The notes: generated from the letters alone by a model not told the origin. A DNA stretch of 63,760 bases from an uncultured Lachnospiraceae bacterium (GCA_947168905.1 CAMVNR010000003.1:1-63760), one strand, 5' to 3'; shown: positions 42,567 to 52,416, numbered from the stretch's first letter. Numbers and translations are program-made.

Positions 42567-43988
42567 ATGAATCGTGCATTCTCAACGGACGAAGCCCTGC
42601 GCCAGCGGGAATACATTGAAAAAGTCCGGGCAATCACTCTGGAAAAAGAAAAAAGACTCGGCAGAAAGCTCCGCTTCCATGTGGAAACGCTCGGCTGTCA
42701 GATGAATGCCAAGGATTCGGAAAAGCTTTCCGGAATCCTGAGGGAGATTGGATATCTCGAAGAAGAGCGTGAAGAAGAGGCGGACTTTGTGCTGTACAAT
42801 ACCTGTACGGTCCGGGAAAACGCCAACCTGAAAATCTATGGAAGGCTGGGGTATCTTCATTCTGTCAAAAAGAGAAAAAACCCGGAAATGAAAATCGGCA
42901 TCTGCGGATGCATGATGCAGGAACCGGACGAGGTGCAGGCCATCCGTGAAAAATACCGCTTTGTCAGCCTGGTATTCGGTACCCATAACATATTCAAGCT
43001 TGCGGAGCTGATGTATCGGATGGAAACCGAAGAAGGCATGATTATTGACGTCTGGGAGGGAACCGACGAAATCGTCGAAGATCTGCCGGCGATCCGGAAG
43101 TATTCCTTCAAATCCGGCGTCAATATCATGTACGGCTGTAATAACTTCTGCTCTTACTGCATTGTGCCCTATGTGCGCGGCAGGGAGAGAAGCCGGCTTC
43201 CGGAGGATATCTTGTCGGAAATCCGCGCCCTCGCAGAGGACGGCGTGAAGGAAGTGATGCTTCTCGGACAGAATGTCAATTCCTACGGAAAGACGCTCGA
43301 AAACCCCGTGAGCTTTTCCGAGCTTTTAAGACGTGTGGCCGCCGTTGAAGGAATCGAGCGCGTCCGCTTTATGACTTCGCATCCGAAGGACCTTTCGGAC
43401 GAGCTCATTGCGGTCATCGCCGAAAATGAAAAGATCTGCCGGCATTTCCACCTGCCGCTGCAGTCCGGTTCGAGCAGAATCCTCGAGAAAATGAACCGGC
43501 ATTATACGAAAGAGCAGTATCTGGATATTGTACGAAGGCTCAGAGAAGCCGTTCCAGATATTTCCATAACCACCGATATCATCGTCGGATTCCCCGGAGA
43601 AACCGAAGAGGATTTTCTTGAGACGATGGACGTAGTGCAGAAAGTCCGCTATGATTCCGCCTTTACGTTTATCTATTCGAAGCGTACGGGCACACCCGCG
43701 GAAAAAATGCCGGATCAGGTTCCTGAGGATGTGGTGAAGGACCGTTTTGACCGGCTGCTCAGGGAAGTTCAGCGGATCGGCCAGGAAGTTTCCGGAAGAG
43801 ATGTCGGACGCGTGCTGCCGGTGCTGGTGGAGGATGTCAACCGCCAGGACAGCACGATGGTAAGCGGCCGTCTTTCCAACAATACCCTGGTGCATTTCAA
43901 GGGCAGCAACGCGCTTACAGGCACGATTGTGCCGGTGAAGCTTGTCGAAAGCAAAGGCTTTTATTATATCGGAGAGGCTGTCCGGTAA
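42567..43988 (+). CDS. miaB: tRNA-2-methylthio-N6-dimethylallyladenosine synthase MiaB
   Basis: Radical SAM enzyme adding a methylthio group to i6A37 of tRNAs that read UNN codons. The 473 residues contain the N-terminal UPF0004 domain (CQMNAKDSEK, with further Cys in YNTCTV and CGCMMQ for the auxiliary cluster), the radical SAM core GCNNFCSYCIVPYVRGRERS, and a C-terminal TRAM domain. Both cluster ligand sets are complete. miaA, which makes its substrate, is not beside it. mutS follows 30 nt later. Confidence 0.96.
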   Translation: MNRAFSTDEALRQREYIEKVRAITLEKEKRLGRKLRFHVETLGCQMNAKDSEKLSGILREIGYLEEEREEEADFVLYNTCTVRENANLKIYGRLGYLHSVKKRKNPEMKIGICGCMMQEPDEVQAIREKYRFVSLVFGTHNIFKLAELMYRMETEEGMIIDVWEGTDEIVEDLPAIRKYSFKSGVNIMYGCNNFCSYCIVPYVRGRERSRLPEDILSEIRALAEDGVKEVMLLGQNVNSYGKTLENPVSFSELLRRVAAVEGIERVRFMTSHPKDLSDELIAVIAENEKICRHFHLPLQSGSSRILEKMNRHYTKEQYLDIVRRLREAVPDISITTDIIVGFPGETEEDFLETMDVVQKVRYDSAFTFIYSKRTGTPAEKMPDQVPEDVVKDRFDRLLREVQRIGQEVSGRDVGRVLPVLVEDVNRQDSTMVSGRLSNNTLVHFKGSNALTGTIVPVKLVESKGFYYIGEAVR

Positions 43989-44018
43989 TAGCGTAAATAT
44001 CTGGTAAGGGGGTCCTGT

Positions 44019-46670
44019 ATGGCTCTTTCTCCGATGATGGAGAAATATCTGGAAACAAAAAAAGAATATCCGGACTGTATTCTCTTTTACCGGCTCGGCG
44101 ACTTCTACGAAATGTTCTTCGAAGATGCCGAGCTTGTCAGTAAGGAGCTGGAGCTGACGCTGACGGGAAAAGACTGCGGACTTGAAGAGCGCGCTCCGAT
44201 GTGCGGCGTTCCGTACCATGCGGTGGAGCCGTATCTGACGAAGCTGGTTGAAAACGGCCATAAGGTGGCGATTGCCGAGCAGATGGAGGATCCGAAGTTT
44301 GCGAAAGGGCTCGTGAAGCGGGAAGTGATCCGTGTGGTCACCCCCGGTACGCTTACGGATTCAGGGGCTCTCGACGAAACCAAGAACCGTTTCATCATGT
44401 GCATCGTCTATGAACGCGGTATCTTCGGCATTTCCTTTGCCGATGTGACGACAGGAGACTTTTATGCCTCCGAGCTTCAGAGCAGGGAAGAGCTTTATGA
44501 TGAAATCTGCCGTTTTTCACCGGCGGAGATTATTACCAATGAAGCTTTCGCGCTTTCCGGAGCGGATCTTTCCCAGCTTTCACAGCGGCTGAACTTTTCC
44601 GTTTCTCAGGAAGAGTCCTACCGTTTCCGCGAGGAAAACGCTTCTGCGGCGCTCACGAAGCATTTTGGCGTGATTTCTCTGGAAAGCCTGGGGCTTCAGG
44701 GCCTCTCTGCGGCTTCCTCCGCCTCCGGAGCGCTTCTTTCCTATCTTCTTGACACACAGAAGACCGAGCTTCGCCACATTTCACATCTGAATGTGTACAG
44801 CCTGAGCCGTTTTATGCTGCTCGACATGGCGACCAGACGCAACCTGGAACTGACGGAAACCATGCGTGAAAAGCAGAAAAGAGGAAGTCTTCTGTGGGTT
44901 CTTGATCACGCGAAAACCGCAATGGGCGCAAGAACCGTCCGAAGGTATATCGAGCAGCCGCTTCTTGACAAAAAAGAGATTGTACGCCGTCAGGATGCCG
45001 TACAGGAGCTGAAGGATGACGGGATCTTAAGAGAAGAGCTCCGTGAATACCTGAACCCCATTTACGACCTTGAAAGGCTTCTTGGACGGATCAGCTACAA
45101 GAGCGCGAACCCGAGAGACCTTCTGGCTTTCAGGAATTCGCTTGAAATGATTCCGCATATCAGGACGCTCTTAAGGAATGCCGAATCGGAGCTCCTTCGG
45201 GAGCTTACGGAAGCGATTGATCCGCTGGAAGATCTGTATACGCTGATCCTGGAATCGATTACGGAGGATCCTCCGATTCTCGTTCATGAAGGCGGAATCA
45301 TCAAGGACGGCTTCAACAATACCGTAGACCAGTACCGGAAAGCCCGCACAGAGGGGAAAGAGTGGCTCGCGAAGATCGAAGCCGAAGAGCGGGAGAAGAC
45401 CGGGATCAAGAATCTGAAGATCCGCTTCAATAAAGTATTCGGCTATTATCTTGAGGTGACCAATTCCTTCAAGGATCTGGTCCCGGATTATTTCATACGG
45501 AAGCAGACGCTCACCGGTTCCGAGAGATATATCACACCGAAGCTGAAGGAACTGGAGGATCTGATTCTCGGTGCAGAGGATAAACTCAGCTCTCTCGAAT
45601 ACGAGCTGTTTACGACCGTCCGGGATACCATTGCCGGAGAAATCGACAGGGTACAGAAAACCGCGGCGTCGCTTGCCGCAATTGATGCGCTTGCATCCTT
45701 CGCTTACGTGGCTGAGAGGAACCGCTACACCCGGCCGAAAATCAACGAGAAGGGTATTATAAAAATCAAAAACGGCCGACACCCGGTCATCGAGAGGATT
45801 ATTCCCTCCGACCAGTTCGTGCCGAACGATACCATGCTGGATACCAAAGATAACCGGATCGCGATTATCACCGGACCGAACATGGCCGGGAAATCCACCT
45901 ATATGCGCCAGACCGCGCTTCTTTGCCTGATGGCACAGACCGGGTCCTTTGTCCCGGCGGACGAGGCGGAAATCTGCATCAGCGACCGGATCTTTACGCG
46001 GGTCGGCGCTTCGGATGATCTTTCTTCCGGACAGTCCACCTTTATGGTGGAAATGACGGAGGTTGCCAATATCCTTCGAAATGCGACGAAAAAGAGTCTC
46101 ATTATTCTGGATGAAATCGGACGCGGCACCTCCACCTTCGACGGGCTGGCGATTGCCTGGGCGGTGGTGGAGTACATTTCGGATCCGAAGCTGATCGGCG
46201 CGAAGACCCTCTTTGCGACGCATTATCACGAGCTTACGGAGCTTGAGGGCGCGATTCCCGGGGTCAACAACTACTGCGTGTCGGTGCGTGAACAGGGAGA
46301 CAGTATTATCTTCCTGAGGAAAATCGTGAGAGGCGGCGCGGACAAATCCTACGGTATTCAGGTGGCGCGTCTTGCAGGCGTTCCGTCGGCGGTGCTCTCA
46401 AGAGCGGATGAGCTTGTCGACGAGCTGATCGACACGGATATCGCCAAGCGTGCAAGAGAAATCGCCTCGTATGCCGGCGTCGGGATGACGACGAAAAAAA
46501 GAGTGGAGCGGCAGGATGATGTCGACGCAAACCAGATGAGCCTGTTTGAAACCGTGAAGGACGAGGACGTCCTGACGGAAATCCGGGAGATGAATCTGTC
46601 GAATATGACTCCGCTTGATGCGATCAATACGCTCTACAGAATTCAGTCGCGGCTGAACAACAGAGTATAA
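44019..46670 (+). CDS. mutS: DNA mismatch repair protein MutS
   Basis: Recognises base mismatches and starts repair. The 883 residues contain the mismatch-binding domain with GDFYEMFFEDAE near the N terminus (the Phe-X-Glu motif), connector, lever and clamp domains, and the ATPase domain with Walker A GPNMAGKST (near 619-627) and the STFMVEM and DEIGRGTST motifs. A C-terminal helix-turn-helix/dimer region completes the long form. The mutL ATG is 10 nt downstream. The miaB-mutS-mutL order is typical of Clostridia. Confidence 0.97.
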   Translation: MALSPMMEKYLETKKEYPDCILFYRLGDFYEMFFEDAELVSKELELTLTGKDCGLEERAPMCGVPYHAVEPYLTKLVENGHKVAIAEQMEDPKFAKGLVKREVIRVVTPGTLTDSGALDETKNRFIMCIVYERGIFGISFADVTTGDFYASELQSREELYDEICRFSPAEIITNEAFALSGADLSQLSQRLNFSVSQEESYRFREENASAALTKHFGVISLESLGLQGLSAASSASGALLSYLLDTQKTELRHISHLNVYSLSRFMLLDMATRRNLELTETMREKQKRGSLLWVLDHAKTAMGARTVRRYIEQPLLDKKEIVRRQDAVQELKDDGILREELREYLNPIYDLERLLGRISYKSANPRDLLAFRNSLEMIPHIRTLLRNAESELLRELTEAIDPLEDLYTLILESITEDPPILVHEGGIIKDGFNNTVDQYRKARTEGKEWLAKIEAEEREKTGIKNLKIRFNKVFGYYLEVTNSFKDLVPDYFIRKQTLTGSERYITPKLKELEDLILGAEDKLSSLEYELFTTVRDTIAGEIDRVQKTAASLAAIDALASFAYVAERNRYTRPKINEKGIIKIKNGRHPVIERIIPSDQFVPNDTMLDTKDNRIAIITGPNMAGKSTYMRQTALLCLMAQTGSFVPADEAEICISDRIFTRVGASDDLSSGQSTFMVEMTEVANILRNATKKSLIILDEIGRGTSTFDGLAIAWAVVEYISDPKLIGAKTLFATHYHELTELEGAIPGVNNYCVSVREQGDSIIFLRKIVRGGADKSYGIQVARLAGVPSAVLSRADELVDELIDTDIAKRAREIASYAGVGMTTKKRVERQDDVDANQMSLFETVKDEDVLTEIREMNLSNMTPLDAINTLYRIQSRLNNRV

Positions 46671-46680
46671 GGGAGGAAGA

Positions 46681-48582
46681 ATGCCCCCGATTCATGTGCT
46701 TGACAAAATCACGATCGACCAGATTGCTGCCGGAGAAGTGATTGAGCGTCCGAGTTCCATTGTGAAAGAGCTTGTGGAGAATGCCATTGATGCCGGAGCG
46801 ACATCCGTGACCTGTGAAGTCAAAAACGGCGGGATCGATCTGATCCGGGTTACCGACAACGGATGCGGTATCGGAAAGAACGAGATTCCGACAGCCTTCT
46901 TAAGACATTCGACGAGCAAAATTGAGAATGCCTCCGACCTTGCGAGTATCGAAAGTCTCGGATTCCGGGGAGAGGCCTTAAGCTCGATCGCGGCAGTCAC
47001 CAGGCTTGAAATGATCACAAAAACGCGGAGGGATCTTGTCGGGAATTCGTATGAGATCAACGGAGGCGAAGAGGTCTCCTTTACGGAAATCGGCGCGCCG
47101 GATGGAACGACCTTTCTTGTAAAGGATATTTTCTACAACACGCCCGCCCGCAGGAAATTCCTGAAAACGCCGATGACGGAAGCCAGCTATATCGCGGACC
47201 TTCTCGAAAAAATGGCGCTTTCCCGTCCTGATATCAGTTTCCGTTTTATTGCAAACGGCCAGACCCGGCTTCAGACCTCCGGAAACGGAAGAGTGCGGGA
47301 TCTCATCTATTCCATTTACGGCAGAGAAACCGCCGCATCCCTCGAACAGGTGGATTACACGGAAGGGGACATTCACATCAGCGGATTTGTCGGAAGACCC
47401 GTGATTGCGAAAGGCAGCAGGGCCTTTGAAAATTATTTTGTCAACGGCCGCTATGTGAAGGACAAGGTGATCATGAAAGCGATCGAGGAAGCATTTCGTC
47501 CGTTCATGATGCTTCACCATTACCCGCTCACCGTCCTGTACATTGATCTGCCGGCCGAAACCTTTGATGTTAATGTGCACCCGCAGAAAATGGAGCTTCG
47601 CTTCAGGAGCGAGCCGGTGATTTACAATGCCGTTGAAGAGGCGGTAAAATCCGCGCTTTCGGGGCGTGAATTTATCCCTGACATCACTGAGGAAGAAGAC
47701 CGTAAAGAAGATGCACCCAGCTATCCTTCCATTGAGCCCTTTGAAGCAAAACGGGCAGAGCTTCTGAAGAATGCGCCTCCGGCTTTTCCCGAAAAAAGCG
47801 ATTTTGTCCGTGAAAAAGGTGCGCTTCCGTTTGACACGGGCAGGGGTACGGGAGTATTATTAAAAGAGAAACCATTTGATCCCGGGAAAGAGGGGCTGAA
47901 AGATATTCCTGGCTTTGAAAATACGAGCCGGGAGTTTCGGGAAAAGCAGCTGAAACCGGTGCAGGAGAACCTGTTTGAGACGAAGCTGATTTCGGAAGAA
48001 GGAATGAAGAAGCACCGTCTCATCGGACAGGTTTTCGAAACCTACTGGCTCCTGCAGCTTGAGGACAGGCTTTATATCATGGACCAGCATGCGGCACATG
48101 AAAAGGTGCTGTATGAGCGGAAGATGAGAGATCTTTCTGAAAAGCGGCATGCGTCACAGATGGTTTCTCCGCCGATCATGGTTCATTTGAGCCCGCGCGA
48201 AGAGCTTCTTCTGAACCGGTATATGGACGCCTTCTCCGAGCTCGGGTATGAGGTTTCCTCTTTCGGAGGAAAGGAATACGCAATTTCGGCAGTTCCCTAT
48301 GATCTTTACGGTTTGGACGTGAAGTCTCTTTTTGAAGAAATTCTCGGCGGAATCGATGACGAATTTACTGAAAAAAAGCCCGAAATGATTCTGTCGAAGC
48401 TGGCCTCCATGTCCTGCAAGGCGGCAGTAAAAGGAGAAAACCTCTTAAGCTTTGCAGAAGCGGATGCACTGATCAAAGAACTCCTGACGCTCGAGAATCC
48501 GTATGCCTGTCCTCACGGGCGGCCGACGCTGATCTCGTTCTCACGCACGGAGCTTGATAAAAAATTCAAAAGAATTATCTGA
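46681..48582 (+). CDS. mutL: DNA mismatch repair protein MutL
   Basis: GHKL ATPase and latent nicking endonuclease coordinating mismatch repair. The 633 residues have the N-terminal NAIDAGAT, DNGCGI and GFRGEALSSI motifs. The C-terminal dimerisation domain holds the endonuclease motif DQHAAHEKVLYE (near 468-479) and the late CPHGRP motif. The endonuclease motif fits a host that lacks MutH. The linker (about 330-430) is acidic and variable. glnS follows, with its ribosome site just past the mutL stop. Confidence 0.96.
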   Translation: MPPIHVLDKITIDQIAAGEVIERPSSIVKELVENAIDAGATSVTCEVKNGGIDLIRVTDNGCGIGKNEIPTAFLRHSTSKIENASDLASIESLGFRGEALSSIAAVTRLEMITKTRRDLVGNSYEINGGEEVSFTEIGAPDGTTFLVKDIFYNTPARRKFLKTPMTEASYIADLLEKMALSRPDISFRFIANGQTRLQTSGNGRVRDLIYSIYGRETAASLEQVDYTEGDIHISGFVGRPVIAKGSRAFENYFVNGRYVKDKVIMKAIEEAFRPFMMLHHYPLTVLYIDLPAETFDVNVHPQKMELRFRSEPVIYNAVEEAVKSALSGREFIPDITEEEDRKEDAPSYPSIEPFEAKRAELLKNAPPAFPEKSDFVREKGALPFDTGRGTGVLLKEKPFDPGKEGLKDIPGFENTSREFREKQLKPVQENLFETKLISEEGMKKHRLIGQVFETYWLLQLEDRLYIMDQHAAHEKVLYERKMRDLSEKRHASQMVSPPIMVHLSPREELLLNRYMDAFSELGYEVSSFGGKEYAISAVPYDLYGLDVKSLFEEILGGIDDEFTEKKPEMILSKLASMSCKAAVKGENLLSFAEADALIKELLTLENPYACPHGRPTLISFSRTELDKKFKRII

Positions 48583-48610
48583 CCAGGAACAGAAAGGACA
48601 ATACACCAAT

Positions 48611-50347
48611 ATGGCGGAAATTTTAAAGGAGGAGACAGCTCCTTCCGGAAGCAGCAACTTTATCTGGGACTTTATCAAAGAGGATATCGCAGAGGGCGGA
48701 CAGTTTGAGGGACAGACGGTCCATACGCGTTTCCCGCCGGAACCCAATGGCTATCTTCATATCGGGCACTGCAAGGCGCTCTGCATCGATTTCGGCACCG
48801 CCGAGCGCTTCGGTGGCATCTGCAATCTCAGAATGGATGATACCAATCCGGCCAAGGAGGATACCGAGTATGTCGACGCGATCCAGCAGGACATCCACTG
48901 GCTCGGGTTTGACTGGGGCGACCGTTTTTTTTACGGCTCGGATTATTTTGAAAAAGACTACGAATATGCGGTGGAGCTGATCAAAAAAGGCCTCGCCTAT
49001 GTCTGCGAGCTTTCGCCGGAAGAATTCCGCGAGAACCGCGGAGATATCGGCGTTCCCGCGACTTCCCCCTACCGCGACCGGCCGATTGAGGAAAGCCTGC
49101 GTCTTTTTGAAAAGATGAAGAACGGCGAAGTGGAAGAGGGCAAGATGACGCTTCGCGCGAAAATCGATCTCGCGAGCGGAAATTTCAACATGCGCGATCC
49201 GGTCATTTACCGTATCCGTTATATCAACCATCACCGTCAGGGAACCAAATGGTGCATTTTCCCGATGTATGATTTCGCCCATCCGATCCAGGACGCTTTG
49301 GAAGGCATTACGCATTCGCTGTGTTCGCTGGAGTACGAAGAGCATCGTCCGCTGTATGACTGGGTGGTTTCGAACGTCTCGATTCCCTTCCATAAACCAC
49401 GCCAGATCGAGTTTGCCCGCCTGAATATCGACCATACGGTGATGTCCAAGCGGAATCTGAGAAAGCTCGTGGAAGAAGGCTATGTGTCCGGCTGGGACGA
49501 TCCGCGCATGCCTACACTCTGCGGACTCCGCCGCAGGGGATATACAGCGCATTCCATCCGTTCCTTCATTGATGAAATCGGTGTCGGAAAAACCTCGGGA
49601 ATCGTGGAACTGGCGATGCTTGAGCATTCTCTTCGCGATGACCTGAACAAGAGCGCGGAACGCACCATGGCGGTCCTTCATCCGGTCAAGCTCACGATCA
49701 CCAATTATCCTGAAGACAGGTCCGAGGTGTTTGAGCTGGAAAACAACCCGACCGATCCGGAGGCCGGAACTCATGAAATCAGCTTCAGCAGGAATCTGTG
49801 GATTGAAGCCGAGGATTTCCTGGAAACGCCGATCCCGAAATACAAACGGCTGTATCCGGGGAATGAGGTCCGCTTAAAAGGCGCTTATCTTGTTACCTGC
49901 ACCGGCTGTGTGAAGGACGAGAACGGAAATGTGACGGAAGTCCTCTGCGAATACGATCCGGATTCCAGGGGCGGTGATCCTGCCGACGGGCGGAAAGTCA
50001 AGGGCGCCACGATCCACTGGGTGGACCAGAATACGGCCATCGACGCCGAGGTCCGGCTTTATGAGAATCTGTTCCTTGACGAACAGCCGGACGGCCCGGA
50101 CAAGAATTTCCTGGAATGCATGAATCCGGACAGCCTGATCATTTTGAACGGCTGCAAGGTAGAGCCCGAGATGCAGAAGGTTGCGGAGGCTTTTGACGCC
50201 GTGGAAAACCGCGGCGGCGTGAATGCGCCGACCTTCCAGTTTATGAGAAACGGTTATTTCTGTCTCGACAACCGCGACTGCACGAAGGACCATCTTGTTT
50301 TCAACCGCAGCGTGTCTTTAAAGGACAGCTTCAAACCCGCGAAATAA
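48611..50347 (+). CDS. glnS: Glutaminyl-tRNA synthetase
   Basis: Class I synthetase charging tRNA-Gln directly. The 578 residues show the HIGH signature in PNGYLHIGHCKA (near 41) and a KMSKS-like VMSKRNL (near 276), with the GlnRS-type catalytic core and two C-terminal beta-barrel anticodon domains. Many Firmicutes lack GlnRS and make Gln-tRNA by the amidotransferase route, so its presence suggests acquisition. The ATG at 48611 is chosen since homology starts there and AAAGGA lies upstream. It appears to be in the mutL transcript. Confidence 0.95.
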   Translation: MAEILKEETAPSGSSNFIWDFIKEDIAEGGQFEGQTVHTRFPPEPNGYLHIGHCKALCIDFGTAERFGGICNLRMDDTNPAKEDTEYVDAIQQDIHWLGFDWGDRFFYGSDYFEKDYEYAVELIKKGLAYVCELSPEEFRENRGDIGVPATSPYRDRPIEESLRLFEKMKNGEVEEGKMTLRAKIDLASGNFNMRDPVIYRIRYINHHRQGTKWCIFPMYDFAHPIQDALEGITHSLCSLEYEEHRPLYDWVVSNVSIPFHKPRQIEFARLNIDHTVMSKRNLRKLVEEGYVSGWDDPRMPTLCGLRRRGYTAHSIRSFIDEIGVGKTSGIVELAMLEHSLRDDLNKSAERTMAVLHPVKLTITNYPEDRSEVFELENNPTDPEAGTHEISFSRNLWIEAEDFLETPIPKYKRLYPGNEVRLKGAYLVTCTGCVKDENGNVTEVLCEYDPDSRGGDPADGRKVKGATIHWVDQNTAIDAEVRLYENLFLDEQPDGPDKNFLECMNPDSLIILNGCKVEPEMQKVAEAFDAVENRGGVNAPTFQFMRNGYFCLDNRDCTKDHLVFNRSVSLKDSFKPAK

Positions 50348-50365
50348 CAGGAGAGGAAACCGCTT

Positions 50366-51091
50366 ATGGCTGAGAAACTGTATACGATTCCGGTTAATGA
50401 TGCTTTTGACGAGCATTCCGAATGTCCGATCTGCTCTATGTATAAGAAGCTCGAGGACGATTCCATCGATTTCATGATGGGGCCTTCCTACATGGAGGAC
50501 GATATCCGGATGGAAACCGACCGTCTCGGTTTCTGCAAGCCGCATATGCTGATGCTTTCGAAGCAGGAAAACCGGCTGGGTCTCGCGCTGATCTTAAAGA
50601 CCCATCTGGACCGGCAGAAAAAGGAAGCGCTTCAGCTTGTCGACAAGCCGGTGAAAAAAGGCGGGCTCTTTAAGAAAGCCGAAGAGCCGGAAATCGTACG
50701 CTGGGCGCGGGAGAAGACGAAATCCTGCTATATCTGCGACCGTATTGACCGTATGTTCCGCCATTACCTGGATACTGTCCTCCGGCTTTATCAGAAGGAC
50801 AGCGAATTCAGGACCAAATATGCAGAGTGCAAGGGCTTCTGCCAGGAGCATTTCGGACTTCTCATCGAAAAGGCACAGGAAGTTTTAAAGGAACAGGAAC
50901 TGCAGAGCTTTGTCACGCTGACAGCAAAGCTCTATACAGATAACCTTCAGCGTCTTTCAGACGATCTGGACTGGTTTACGGACAAGTTCGATTATCGTTA
51001 CCGGGACGCTCCATGGAAAAACTCGCGCGATGCGATCGAGCGGGCGGTAACAAAAACCAATGGTATTTTACAGGAGGACAAGAAAAAATGA
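50366..51091 (+). CDS. DUF6062 family cysteine-rich protein
   Basis: A 241-residue soluble protein with two paired Cys/His motifs: CPIC (near 21-24) with GFCKPH (near 55-60), and CYICD (near 118-122) with GFCQEH (near 152-157). This duplicated layout is the DUF6062 pattern and suggests two metal sites. The function is unknown. The stop overlaps the mscL start (ATGA), so the two are translationally coupled. AGGAGAGG precedes the ATG. Confidence 0.85.
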   Translation: MAEKLYTIPVNDAFDEHSECPICSMYKKLEDDSIDFMMGPSYMEDDIRMETDRLGFCKPHMLMLSKQENRLGLALILKTHLDRQKKEALQLVDKPVKKGGLFKKAEEPEIVRWAREKTKSCYICDRIDRMFRHYLDTVLRLYQKDSEFRTKYAECKGFCQEHFGLLIEKAQEVLKEQELQSFVTLTAKLYTDNLQRLSDDLDWFTDKFDYRYRDAPWKNSRDAIERAVTKTNGILQEDKKK

Positions 51092-51513
51092 AAAAGTTTT
51101 TTAAGGAATTCAAAGAATTCGCGCTGAAAGGCAATGTAATGGATCTTGCCATCGGCATGATTATCGGCGCTGCCTTCACTGCGATCGTAACCAGTCTCGT
51201 AAACGATGTGATTATGCCGCTTCTGTCGCTGATCACCGCAGGTTATCTGGATTTTTCCCATATCGTCTGGAAAATCAATAACGTCGAGATTAACTTCGGT
51301 ACGCTTCTTACCGCAGTTGTTACCTTCATCTGCATCGCGCTCGTGCTTTTCCTTCTGATCAAGCTGATTAAGAAGGCGGAAAGCCTCAGAAAGAAAGAAG
51401 AGGAAGCAGCTCCGACCACGAAGAAGTGCCCCTACTGCATGTCTGAGATTCCGATCGAAGCGACCCGCTGCCCTCACTGCACGAGCGAGCTTCCGGAAGA
51501 AAAGAAGGCCTGA
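51088..51513 (+). CDS. mscL: Large-conductance mechanosensitive channel with C-terminal zinc ribbon
   Basis: A pentameric membrane channel that opens under hypo-osmotic stress. The 141 residues have the N-terminal amphipathic helix (FKEFALKGNVMDLAIG), a first pore helix with IGAAFTAIVTSLVNDVIMPL, a periplasmic loop and a second helix (about 70-95). The C-terminal bundle carries a double CxxC unit: CPYC and CPHC (near 115-135), a zinc-ribbon form seen in some Clostridia. The start at 51088 uses the ATG that overlaps DUF6062; an upstream frame is only the shadow of that gene. Confidence 0.94.
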   Translation: MKKFFKEFKEFALKGNVMDLAIGMIIGAAFTAIVTSLVNDVIMPLLSLITAGYLDFSHIVWKINNVEINFGTLLTAVVTFICIALVLFLLIKLIKKAESLRKKEEEAAPTTKKCPYCMSEIPIEATRCPHCTSELPEEKKA

Positions 51514-51624
51514 GATTAAGAGATATTCTCTTTTCACATATTTTTCTCAGATTATTCACATTTTTACCGTATGATGTCAGCGACGGAAAAAAACAGGTAC
51601 GTTTATTCAGGAAAGGAGAGCTTT

Positions 51625-52416
51625 ATGGGTAAATTTTCAGGATTTGTTTTCAGCGGTATTGCACTCGGTGCGGCAGCTGCTGCAGCATATACCTTCGTTA
51701 AAAAGTATAATTCCATCGAGCCCCGCCGTGCTGCACAGCCTGCCGAAGGCGAAGCTGCAAATAGAAGCTATTCGACTCTCGATACCGACCGGATGGCGGA
51801 AGCGGCAAAGCTGACCGTAGAGAGCTTCAAGACGAGCGGCCAGAAGGCCTGGGGCGTGGCAAAGGATTCCGCGAAGGCTGTCGGAAGCATTGTCAAAGAG
51901 AATTACGGCGAAGAGTTCAACGAGCGGAAGGAAAAAGCCGCTGAAAAGTTCAGCCAGACCAAAGAAAAAGCTGCGGAGAAATTCGGAGAGGCTAAGGAAA
52001 TGGCCGCCGACAAATTCGGAGCTGTGAAGGAAAAAGCCGCGGAAAAATTCGACGAAACGAAAGAACAGCTGAAAGGAAAAATCGACGATCTGAGGGAAGA
52101 GAATCCTGCGGTATTTGAGAAAGTCGACAAGGCAAAGGAAACTGTTCGCGGTGCTTTCGATAATGCGAAGGAGAAGGTGGAAGAGGTCATCTCGAATGCC
52201 AGAGAGCAGGTGTCGGATGCCGTCGTGAACGCGAAGGAAGAAGCAGAGGAAGCCGAAGAGGCAGTCTCTGAGAGCGCTAGCGAAGCCGAAGATACTGTCT
52301 GTGAGGCTGCAGAGGAAGCCGAAGATCACTACACTTCCCTTGAAGAAGAAGTCGGTAAGAGCGAAGCTTTCGAAAATGTGGAAAAGGCTGCGGACGACTT
52401 TATCCAGAACATCTGA
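51625..52416 (+). CDS. YtxH-like protein with LEA-type 11-residue repeats
   Basis: A 263-residue protein with a short hydrophobic glycine/alanine-rich N terminus (about 3-24; GFVFSGIALGAAAAAAYTF), as in YtxH-type proteins. A long, highly charged alanine/glutamate/lysine-rich region follows, predicted as amphipathic helix. Five 11-residue repeats (about 102-156) have the pattern KEKAAEKFxxT, like group 3 late-embryogenesis-abundant proteins. The C terminus becomes very acidic. Such helices coat membranes or protect proteins; the role here is inferred. The ATG at 51625 follows AAAGGAG; an earlier ATG has no site. Confidence 0.75.
   Translation: MGKFSGFVFSGIALGAAAAAAYTFVKKYNSIEPRRAAQPAEGEAANRSYSTLDTDRMAEAAKLTVESFKTSGQKAWGVAKDSAKAVGSIVKENYGEEFNERKEKAAEKFSQTKEKAAEKFGEAKEMAADKFGAVKEKAAEKFDETKEQLKGKIDDLREENPAVFEKVDKAKETVRGAFDNAKEKVEEVISNAREQVSDAVVNAKEEAEEAEEAVSESASEAEDTVCEAAEEAEDHYTSLEEEVGKSEAFENVEKAADDFIQNI
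51928..52092 (+). repeat. 33-bp tandem repeat, five units
   Basis: Five consecutive 33-bp units encode the 11-residue LEA-like repeats KEKAAEKFSQT, KEKAAEKFGEA, KEMAADKFGAV, KEKAAEKFDET and a diverged fifth. Codons vary between units, so the repeat is old at DNA level but kept at protein level. Confidence 0.85.

Noticed and set aside
51541-51575. TATGAT near 51570 as a promoter for the YtxH-like gene
   Set aside because: No matching -35 box at a proper distance, so not listed as a feature.
51928-52092. Regular 33-bp repeats considered as a CRISPR array
   Set aside because: There are no spacers, units are contiguous, and they keep an 11-residue protein period within an open frame.
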